DNA of 64,000 nucleotides from Emydura subglobosa (taxonomy: Eukaryota > Chordata > Testudines > Chelidae). Position numbers and translations under genes: made by a program. Position 1 is the first letter of the stretch. Each line of letters begins with the position of its first letter. Location of the stretch: contig ML680037.1 of the NCBI GenBank assembly GCA_007922225.1, positions 5,004,876 to 5,068,875 on the forward strand, in the 5' to 3' direction. Positions 1-10,800 of the stretch are shown here, piece after piece. Under the pieces are notes generated by a model that saw only the letters and a program-made list of their open reading frames with translations, did not search any database and had not been told where the DNA came from.

Positions 1-452
1 GAGTTTGCCATTACTTTATTTTGGCTGCCATTTTTATCCTTCTGGCTTATCTTATGCTTGCTCCTAATGGCAAAGTTATCTGCATGTCTGTGTGTGGCCT
101 ATTGCTTACCATTGCTGCCCTTTTTCTATACCCAAGAGATTTACCTTCTCCTGGAACTATTATCAGTTCTAAAATGTAATTAGGCTGCAAGATATGATGT
201 AACAATAAACTAGGAGCTTACACTAGTGGGAAGAGGCATAATATTGATATCACCTTATCTTAAGACACGCTATTTAAATTGTGTTATGTTTATGTTATAC
301 AAACCTTTTATAGCCCTGTCTAATTGCACAGAACTCAATGGTGGAGAAGTCAGTGCAGAATTTGATCCCATTGTTTTAAACATGTAACAAAATGCCATAA
401 TCCAAGATAAAGATTTCTCCCTCAGACATTTTGTTTTCTCTTTTCCTTACAG
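1..452. other. intron upstream of window exon 1
   Basis: This is AT-rich non-coding sequence ending in a strong polypyrimidine tract and AG at 451-452. I see no coding exon or clear repeat in it. Because window exon 1 begins mid-protein, at least one further exon with the start codon must lie to the left. Confidence 0.7.
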
Positions 453-1827
453 GCTAAGTACACTGGTCTTATTTTCTACCACGAAGGCTGGCCACTGAGC
501 ATCCATGAAAAAGTGGTGGTGCAATTAGCATCTCTTCACAAAGTCCGTCTGAAACCAGGAGATTTCTACTTACAAATTCTTCCAGCAGGGAAACAGTCAG
601 CAAAACTAGTTTTAAAATGCCTCTCCAGACATGGACAAGGAATGGAAGAAGTTATTGTACCTGAAACCATGTATGGATGTGTTTTTACAGCAGAATTTTT
701 GGAAAATGTAAATTGTGAAAGGGAAGGTGTTCCCTTGCAAAGTTGCTTACTTACCACTGGCCAAGCTGTATACAGAACGCCTTGGAAGAATATAGTGAAT
801 CCTATCTTTGTCCCCACAGCTGAAACGATCCTGCATAATTATTCCAGTAGCCCTCTCCTGGATCGGTTAATCAGCAATAAAACTGATGTTAAAACAATGA
901 CACAGACCATGGAGAGCAATAGTTCACATGACAGTTCCACTTCCAATGATACTGGCTCTACAGTCATAGAAGCAACACTTACAGATAATCATGGAAACCA
1001 AGGGAGTGATATGTGTAGTCCAGGTCAGACTGTAGAAAGTAGTGTGGAATTAGAATTCCCTGGAACCCCAGCTGAGGAGAGCAAGGGAGAGTACATAAAT
1101 CTCAGTGTGTTCACTGAGGATGGCCTCAGCATGATGGAGAGGGTTTTACCACAGGCCACTGAGCCTGAATTGACACCTGAAATTTTAAAAGGTGAAGCAT
1201 TATCTCCCATAATGGAAAAAAAGAATAGCACCAAAAGCATAACTTTCAGCACAGATTTGAGCAGCCCTTGTCCAAGAAGACGACAGCTCAGGGATTCTTC
1301 ATATTTTGAAACAAGACGTTTGTTTAGAAAGTCATACATAGAAGCTTTGCAAAACCCAATGAACCTTGGTTCCAGCTCAGAGGAGTCAATAGCAGAAGAG
1401 GAGACTTCAGACCAGACAATGGACTCATGCGAAGTGAATGATGATTTGAGAATCTCTGAGAGTAAATCTTGTGAGAAACAGATTGAGAAGAAAGGTTCTC
1501 TTTCTGATAGACTTGCACCTAAGGAGGAAAGAAGCGAGGTCATAAGGCCTGAAGATTGTTCCCATGTCTCAGAAAAACTGCTTGTACCTCACAAAACTTT
1601 CTCAGTAGCAGATTGCAGGGCTGGACCAAGAAGGTCTCGGTCTTTAGATAGGTCACATAAGAGTTTGCATGGTAAAGATCATAGTCCAAGGTTGTTCTCA
1701 GATAATTTAGCAAGTGCAAATCCTAAAAAGCTCTTAAATGGACATGCCTTAAGACTGGGGAAGTTGGACTCCAATGATCATTTAGCCATTACTGTGAAAA
1801 GCAACAAATGCAACAAGGAGGATGAAG
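453..1827 (+). CDS. PLEKHG4B: window exon 1: conserved N-terminal block plus Ser/Thr-rich region
   Basis: This 1375-nt exon starts in phase 0 ([13 protein letters not shown]) after a pyrimidine-rich acceptor and ends in phase 1 at a GAAG/GTAAAA donor. The first 120 or so residues ([45 protein letters not shown]) form a compact, well conserved-looking block that I associate with the N-terminal region shared by PLEKHG4B, ARHGEF40 and KIAA1755. The remainder is low-complexity, rich in Ser, Thr and Glu, with basic patches ([21 protein letters not shown]) and is probably disordered and phosphorylated. If the donor is ignored the frame reads into the intron and stops at 1896-1898. Confidence 0.9.
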
Positions 1828-4800
1828 GTAAAAAACAAAATACAACATGGATCTTATTTTTTATAAAATCTTTAGCTTGCCTGCTTCAACATATATAAAC
1901 TTTTTGTACATAAAATTACTTTTATCCCTGCTTTCTGAGCTAAGCTTTAAAGCACAAATAGTATTGACATCAGTGTTTTATTATTTCACATCTATTTTAC
2001 TACTGTTTAAGTAAATTTATTTTCCGTCTATTGCTTTAAAATATATAAATGTTTTTCAGAATGCTTAGTATATTCTGCTTCTAAAAAAATTGATCAGAGA
2101 TCAACTAAAAAACCTTCATGAAACATGTATGAAATTCTGCTGTCAGTTAATGCCATGTAATGCCTTTGGAGTCAACTGGAGTGTTACAGATGTTGCCAAG
2201 AGCATAGATGATGGGCATGTAATGAAGGTGTGGAATGTATCCTCTATGCTTTGTATTTATAGCATTGAAAACAACTTAAGTTACTTTGCACGTGGTTTGG
2301 ATCAGTAGGGAAAAAAAACTACTCTTTAAATGATCTTTAAATTTAAATGCAAATTGTCAATGGAGAAGTAAGTGTTAAATAGCCATGAAATGCAGTCCTG
2401 AGAACACCATGAATACCACCTTCCTAATGAAACAGTCATTGTCCCAAAGTAACCTTTGCTCCCCTTCCAAACTAAGTTATCTGAGCCTGTTTTTCAAAAA
2501 CAGGAAAGCATGTGGTTAGTTGTAACAAGCGTGGTATTGAATTACAAATAATATGCAACATATTTTTAATGGTTGTTGATAGACTTTTACAAGATTGCTT
2601 CTAAGCAATTTAATTGGCATTTAAACAACAGGGAAACTTCATACATGTGGTCTTTTCTCATCTCCAGCATTTCCTTGTTCTTATATTTCAAGTAATGTAC
2701 TTATCACCGTATCAACTGTACCTTCAAACATGAACCAAGCCATAATAAAAATATAACAATGTCAGTCAGTAGGCCAGAACATGCCATAAGCTTTTAAGTA
2801 AACTTTCCTATTGATTTTAGTGTGGAGTTCTGCTTAAAAAATTGTCATGTTATGGTCCACTGATTTTAAGATTGACAGCAGAGGTGACTGGGGTCACAGA
2901 TTTAGCTTCTGGGAGTTAGTTTTCTTTTTTCCTCATTTAGAGTTCAGAGGTTATGCTTGCAGGACTAAGGGAATGCAGAAGTTGTCTTTCTCTCCTCCCC
3001 CCCCCCTTCCCCATCCCAGAAACAGGTGAGTCACTTCTAAGACAAGAATCCTCTATTAAATAATTTTTTCTTGCTCAGTATCATAGCAAGACAATGGGAT
3101 TTTGTAACATAATTTTTCTTAGGATATTGAGCTAAACAGTTGGTGTGGGTTGTTTTTTTGTTTTTGTTTTTTGGAAAGGCGTTTCTGGACAGAGATTCCC
3201 TCCCATCTTTCCTTTTCCAATCTGTGTGGTGACCAATCTCAGGTAATTTCCCAGCTTCCCAGCAAGGCAGTTGCCACTGGTGGTGACTACCAGGTTCTCT
3301 TAGTCTACCAATGTTGTTTTATTCTGTAATTCCATGGGATAATGATAATGATGGACAATGTAGTGAAAATTTGGATCCTGAATACAGAAACTGGGAACAC
3401 TGTGCTATAACAATTTTATATTCTTTAAGCTGTTGGATTTTACCAATCTTTATTTCAGTGAACAATTTGATGTAATTAACATCCAGGGCTGAACTGATGA
3501 AATCTGTATTCATGGTGATATATATATCAATGGTATCATGGTTCTGATTAATGGTTTACACTGGGATATAGTCATGATTTGTAAAAACTGACAGCGATAC
3601 TTAAAAAGCCAAATCCTGACCTAACTTTACATTGCTGTAAGCATTGTATAAGCCTCTGATGACCTCATAAACTGGCTGTGCATCATGTCGCTTTATCCTC
3701 TGAGTGCTGGTATAGATGGGAGATCGGAGAGCTGCCTAACAGGGAGGGATGGGGCATTCATGCTGCAGGGCTGCAGCAAAACTTGTGTAGTACCAGCGGT
3801 GTAGAGAGAGGGTAAAGGATAAGGTCTCTTCCATCTCACTTTCCACTTAGTTTGGGAAGTTCTCTGAGAGATTTTCTGCTACTCTTTACCTCAGTTGCCA
3901 GTGGGGCAGGAGAGAGTATCTTTCATCTGGTGAACAGAGCTGTCCTCATGAAGAGAGTTCATCCATTCCCTCTGTCTGTCAGTCAGCTGGAGAAGTCTCT
4001 GCTCTGCTGGGATAACAAGGCAGGACTTGCCTCCCTTTGCATCTTTCCCTACCCTACTGTTTCAATTGCTATACATGGCAGCTGGTGCAGTGGAGTCACG
4101 CTTTCTGCCCTCCCCAGGACAGACTCTTAAGTCTGGTTCAGAGCGTATTCTCCCTCAGGATTTGCATTTGTCCCCATGGCTGCAGAACCCAGGTGGGCAG
4201 CAGACATCCTGAAAACTTCTTAGCACAGATGGGGGGGGGAAGGGGGGGAGGGAGAGAGAGAGTTAAAACATTCTCATCAAAGTGATTTTAATATGTCTTA
4301 TGGGAAAAGAAGATTTTGACCTTCTCTCTATCAGTTGGAAGAAGGCATAGACCAGCAAGAGCAGATAAAGTACTTTCTACCAGTTACACCCTGAAAGCAC
4401 TGAAATGATGCCATTTACAAACTATTCGAAAACACAGACCTACATTTCATGCCTTGCTTTCAGACAAGCGGCTACTTTGAAAATGCAGGGCCTGATCCTG
4501 CCAGGTGCTGCCCATCCTCAGCTGATGTTGCACCTAGTGAGTGTTTAGGGGGCTCAAGCACCTTACAGCATCAGCTCCTTATTCACTTGCATAGTCAGTT
4601 TCTCAGCTAAGACACATCCTTGGCATTAATATCCCTGCCAAGTCCTGCAGAGATAATACAGCCATCTGCCAATCCCAATATCTCAGAACATGTCATAAAT
4701 TTCTTCAGCTGTTGTAAATCAGTGTGGCTGCACTGTTGTTAAGAGGGCTATGATAATTTATACCAGTTGAACAACTGGCCCATTTATATAGCTGTGTTGA

Positions 4801-7800
4801 TTGGCTAAACCATTTTCTAATTTTTTTTTTTTTTAGTAACAATAAAAATTATTTATTATAGCAATAATTTTCCAGGCCATGGGAAGTACATTGGCAAAGT
4901 CAAGGGACAAAACCCAAGTCTCCAACTTCCCAGTCTCATGCCCTACTTATCACACAGCCCTTCCTCCTCTTTGTAGTTATTAGGTACTTTGCCACAGCTT
5001 CCGTTTAATTGAATCAACTACACTGCCATTTAGCAACAGCAGCATAAAACTGTAAACCTCTGAAAATCTCAGTTCCCACATGCGCAGTGCCAATTTATTA
5101 GAGACTAGCAGCATTATTCTTTGATGATTCAATCCTCACTGAGCATGCTCAATCCCCATACATCTCCTATTCAATATGAGTGCTCATGCATCATCCCTGC
5201 AGAGCCTGTATGCTCCAGCTAAGGGACTTTCACATGGTTGTCAGGGGCCACTGGGCACAAGAGCTGAGAGCAGGGAGACTGCCCCCTGCTGGCTCCTAGG
5301 CAGAGAGAAGGAGGAACAGCCTGACTTGAATGCAAGGGAGGGAAGAGTAGAGTAAGAGGGCAGGGGCTGTGGTGGGTGTGGGGGACAGGAACAGGGACTG
5401 CAGGTGGAGGGTGGGAGGTAATAAAAGCAGAAGGGGAACAGACATAGGAGCCAGGAGTAGGATAGGGACAGGTTGGGGAAGGGGCAAAAAGATTCTTGTG
5501 CACTGAGAGAAGCAGGGGTCCTGTGGAAAAAATACTATGTGATCGTGTAATTAGACTGTATCATGCACAGGCAACCTTCGTTCTGGAATTTCCTAACTTC
5601 TGAGTGCTTGACTTTACAACTGTAATGTTCTTTTAATGTATTTTAATGTAATGTTTATATAGTTCTATTTTTGTAGCTGAGCCTGTTCTAATTTTATATT
5701 TTTTTTGCTAATGTTTATATATTGATAGAAGAAGTTATCTAAAGAGCAATTTTCAAATACACAGAAAAGCAAAAATTTTAACCAGTTCTCTTTCATTTGG
5801 ACAGATTTTCCTCAGCACTCAACAGTAACAGACTCAAGAAAAAGTTCCCAGGGTGATGAGTGTAACACAGTTACAAATGCGTCTCCTGGGCTATTCCATT
5901 GTGAGAGTGAGCTGCTGTCTACAAATGCTGGAAACCTTTGCCACAGATTACCAAACCAATTACTTGAAATCAGCCAGGAATTACTGCAGTCCGGAGTCAT
6001 TTCTCTATGTGGTATGTAATTACAGATAACAATGTGCTTGATGATAAATGAAACATAAATACATACATGCAGAGTATATATACACAGATCAATTAAAGAT
6101 ACTCAGATAAATTGATTGCCATAGCAAAAGTTATTTTAAGAAGATATTCGGGTCAGCTGATGTAAATCGACAGCTCCATTCATTGGAAGCCAAGCCATTT
6201 TACACCAGCTAATGCCCATCAAAATCACCAGTAGGAACTTAAATACAAAGGAATGATTTTCACACTGATGGTTAAGAAATTTTGTGATCACAATCAATAT
6301 AATAAGGTAAATGCAGGAGATGGAAAGTCTCTGTGATTCTAATTTTTAAGAGTTTCTGCTTTGTCGTTTTTCAGACACACACTTCTAAATCACACATTCT
6401 TAGTCATGCTTTCTCAAAGGCTTTTCTTTGTGTGTTTTATTTGGTTAGGAAGCCGAGACCGGGGAGGCAGAGCAGTGGTGCAAGTCTGCACAAGAAATGC
6501 CATCTGGTCAAGTGAACATTCCACAAGTACAGAGCTTGCTCGCCTTCTGATGTATTTCTATAGCATTCCCAGGTATGAAGTGAGCTGGGCTGATCATTTT
6601 TCAGGTGACACAGATGTTACAATCACAGAAGGCTTATTGTGGAGCAGTAACAGCCCTAGTTACTTAAGGCCCCAGTACTGCAATTTACAATGCACTGGTG
6701 GACTGCTGTACTTGCGCAGACCCCCCATTGAAGTCATGTGGGTCTCTGCAAGCACCACAGGCTGTGCATTGTAAATTGCAGGGTCAGGGCTTAAGTTTGC
6801 AACCAGGTTCCATTATAAACTGTCATTTTTACCTACATGAAGATTTTGGCTAGGAAAGTCGTTTTGCATGAAAATTGCCAGCTTTACTTGGCCATGCTGT
6901 TGTTGTTGTTTTATGCCATTAAATAACTGTCATTATTTGACATACGGTTTGTCAAACATACCATTGTGTCCTTCTGGCTCAAAAATGGCTTCTTGCTATC
7001 CTGTCAAATATCTGCATAATCCTTAAGAATCCCTGCAGAAAGCTGTACAGTAGAACCTCAGAGTTGCGAACACCTCGGGAATGGAGGACAAGACGTTATG
7101 GTTGTTCTTTCAAAAATTTACAACTGACCATTGACTTAATACAGCTTTGAAACTTTACTATACAAAAGAAAAATCCTGCTTTTAACCTCTTAAGTTAAAT
7201 GAAACAAGCGCAGAAGCAGTTTCCTTACTTTGTAAAATCTTTTTTGAAACTTTACCTTTGGTTTTTTTAGTAGCTTACATTTAACACGGCACTGTACTGC
7301 ATTTGATTGGGGTTTTTTTGTCTCTGCTGCCACCTGGTTGCATACTTCTGGCTCCAAATGAGGTGTGTGGTTGACAAGTCAGTTCGTAACTCTGGTGTTC
7401 ATAACTCTGAGGTGCTACTGTATTTGAAGAAAGTAGGTTGTAATTACACAAACCTATTAACTCCTGGGGTATCTAATTGTGATGGTTATTGTGTTTCATC
7501 AGTTTGCCCTCTGGTGGCGGGTTGCAAATTAGCCACATCAGACTGGTTCTTTCATAGTGCACTGTGATACTTGAGCTGAAAGAAAATCAGTGTCACCCTA
7601 TTTGTTTTCTTTCTGCTCCAGTGCTAGAGGCCTGTGTATTTGGACCTAAAGGATTAGGGATCTAGTCCAGGCTTGTGTGGTTAATCTAGTGATGATGTTT
7701 CTCTTTTCAGCAATGGTTTTGTTGCTCCAAGTGCAAAACTGTTTTATTCATGGAAGTACAACAATGATGATGTTTTTGAGTTGAGGGTCCTTAAAAATTA

Positions 7801-10800
7801 CCCTAAATATGGACCTACTTCGTAGCCATTCTCTACTTAAGGCTGTAGTAAGGATTCCGTTAAAGTCCCTTGTACTATTTCTAACCCAGGAAGTGGGTGG
7901 GCGTGAACTCGCCCGCTTCTAAAGGCCCCTCCCCCTTAAGGGGAGGAGTCACTGACCCAGGACACAACTAAGTGTGTGGGACAACTAATGAAAAAAAGAG
8001 CGGGCGTGGGGGGTCACAGGCTTAAACGAAGGGAACCAGAATGGGACACCCAGCAGAAAACCTCGGTCAGCGCCCACTGCTCCCAGAAGATGTCAAGGGA
8101 GCCAGTGGACAACGCCCAGAGAAACTCTGCCTGGATGCATGAACGGATGGAGGGACGGAAGTAGGCCCCACAGTTGCAGAGCGCCCCCCTAGCCAACCTC
8201 CTCTCCCTGGTCTTGTAGATGGCCATTTTGGCCAGGGCTAGGAGGAGGTTGACGAGGAGGTCTCGCGACTTTGTGGGGCCATGGATACGGTGTGCATAGA
8301 TGAACAGATGCGTCGAGAAGTGCAGCCAGAACCTCAGCAGGAGGTTCTGGGGGAGTTAAAGTCCCTTGTAGGAAGGTGCTGTGGCCTTCCTCGGAGTCTA
8401 GGTCCGACGAAGGGTCGCGAGGCTCCTGCTGGGCAGAATAGGGCCCTACAGGCCAAACTCCCCGGAAACAGAGGGGCGGAGCCAAGGCAGGGAAGGGAAC
8501 TATAAAAGGCTGGCCTAGCAGCTCAGTAGGGAGGAAGCTGCCGCCGAAGGCAGACATGTCTACCTGGAGGCTGTGGCCTAGGCCTGACCCAGACCCAGTG
8601 GCTGTTTGGAGCAACTGCCCCACCAAGCGGAGCATCCAAAAACATGCCCATATTGCCTGGCCCGAGTGACTGGAGTGGACTGCCGGGCCCGAGTGATTGG
8701 GACGAGCCACCCGAGACACCTGGATGGGAAATACCTCCTGAGGCCAGCCCTCACCTGGAGGAGCTGCCTGATGCTGGGGACCCCCTGGAGTTGACTGAAC
8801 TTTGTGGACCAGAGGAACCCCTGGGACCCTGCGACCTAGAGGAGCTGCCCACCACTGACGATGCAGAGGAATTTCCGGACCTGTCAACGGTGAGGGACTT
8901 GTGGGTCTGCCGCTCGCCATATACCCCAGTGACCCGTAGGGAGATGACTGCCTGCAGATACCCGGGGACAGGGTGGGAGAAAGTGGCCCAAGGACAGCCG
9001 ACTAGCAAGTGGCTGAGGCAGGGGCTAAACCCCATCAGTGTGTTATGGTTGGATCCCCGCTGACTCCGTTGCAAAACTTTGCCACTGATAGGGTCCTGGG
9101 CTGGGACGCAGTGGAGTCGGGTGGGCCTGTGTCCCTCTCCCCCCTTCCCTAATCACCCCGGGAGTGCTTGCCACCCTCTGAGCTTGGAGGCAGAAGCTAT
9201 CGAGCTCTACTGGCCCCGCCTTCCTGCAAGGCCGGGGGCTCCAGACTATTTTGCTAGCCCCGCCTGTGGGAAGGCCAGAGGCTATTGACGGCCGCATCAG
9301 CCCTGCCTGGCTTGTGGGCCAGGGACTGTAAACTACTTAGTCTGCCCCGCCCACCTGAGAGCTGGGATCAATAGACTGCTGCTAGCCCTGCCTGTGGGAA
9401 GGCCGGGGCTACATATCCCGTATCAGTCGTTCCCTACGGGAGGGCCAGAGGGCTACAGACTAGGAAGGAAGCCCACCCCGCTGGGGGCTGGGGCTAAAGA
9501 CTTGTAACCAGCACCATTTATTTTTCTAGAGGAAGGCGCTGTGGTCTTCCTTGGAGACTGGGCCCGAGGAAGGGTTGCGACACTCTGGTGGACCATGTCA
9601 CCGGTTACACGTGGTGGAGAATGCAGGCAGCCGCCCCCTGATGGAAGGGGGACTGCCCGCTCGGACGATCCATCGGCAGGTGAACACCTGTGACTTGTCT
9701 GATGATGGATTTTGACAAGTTTATGAAATCGTGGGCCGACCACCAACAGCAGCAACAAGCAGCCCAGCTGCAGCAGCAGCAACAGCTTCTACAGACATTG
9801 GGCACCCAGCAGCAACAGCTGATCTGGGACCTGGGGGCCCAGCAGCAGGAACTGCAACGTCAATAGGTACAGCAGCTGGGTGCCCTTCTACCTAAGCCAG
9901 CGGGCCCGGACAAACCCCAGAGCCGACCCCTATCGGCAGCCTGGCCATAGCCACGCCTCACAAAGTTGGGGCCTGATGACAACCCGGAGGCGTTCCTGAT
10001 GATGATTGAGCATGTGGTCTCCGCTGCGGGTTGGGCCTCGGACCAGTGGGCCATCCTCTTGGCCCCATATCTGACAGGGGCTCCCCAGGCAGCCTACCGG
10101 GCCCTGGCTAACAATGAGGTGCGGGACTATCAGATCATGAATACTGCAATACTGGATGCCCTCGACATTAACCCCAAAGCCTTCTGGCACTGGTTCCAAG
10201 AGAAAGCATACCCCCCCGGGGCCTGTCCTGGGGCCATGGCCCAAGAGCTTAAGGACACCTGCTGGTGCTGGCTCCAGCTGGAGCAGCACACTATGCCCAC
10301 TGTGGCAGAGCAGGTTGTGTTGGAACAATTTTTACATATCCTGCCTGCCTAGGGGAGGACCTGGGTGATGAGGCATTGCCCCACCACCCTGGCTGGGGCG
10401 GTACGTCTAATGGAAGACTTTTTGGTGGCAAAGAAGCCAGCCGTGCTCATGGTGCCCGCACCCGGGCGGACGAGCCCTAGAGGGGCCATGCTGCACCAGC
10501 CCTTGCGGACTACCTGGCCCCGCTGGATCCAGGAACCAGGCCGCAGCCGGCCACAGACCCAGGCAGCCCTTGGACCCACGGAGGTCTGGGGGCACCGAGC
10601 ACGGACCTGAATGACAGACCTTGTGAGGCCTCCAGAAGCCTGGGCCCACAGTTTTCATGTGGCCAGATGGGACATTTGCAGTGCCAATGCCCGGCAATGG
10701 ACTGCACCTACGGCATGAAGGGGGATTTGATAGCGGCCTTTAACTACCTGAAAGGGGGTTCCAGGGAGGATGGGGCTAGGCTGTTCTTGGTGGTGGCAGA

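Larger units (their letters stand above)
8367..9609 (+). repeat. 5' LTR of the Gmr1-like element (1243 bp)
   Basis: Starts TGTAGG and ends GTTACA. It aligns with the 3' LTR along its length except for a 184-bp block (8419-8602) absent from the 3' copy. It contains a GC box and TATA box, an open frame 8644-9063, a run of imperfect 35-45 bp tandem units (about 9190-9480) built on 'cctgtgggaaggccgggg' and 'tagactgct', and a copy of the LTR's own left-end hairpin near 9530. By eye roughly one base in ten differs between the two LTRs in the shared open-frame section, indicating an old insertion. Confidence 0.85.

Noticed and set aside
1828..1898. Extension of window exon 1 to the stop at 1896-1898
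   Set aside because: The GAAG/GTAAAA donor at 1828 joins in phase to exon 2 and the extra residues are AT-rich and hydrophobic; taken as intron read-through.
5219..5503. Minus-strand open frames rich in Pro, Ser and His
   Set aside because: Low-complexity purine-rich intron sequence; two overlapping frames are equally open, which indicates composition rather than coding.
8189..8920. 243-codon open frame on the minus strand
   Set aside because: It lies across the boundary LINE and the 5' LTR, antisense to the LTR frame; its Pro/Gly-rich content is the complement of GC-rich repeats and no domain is visible.
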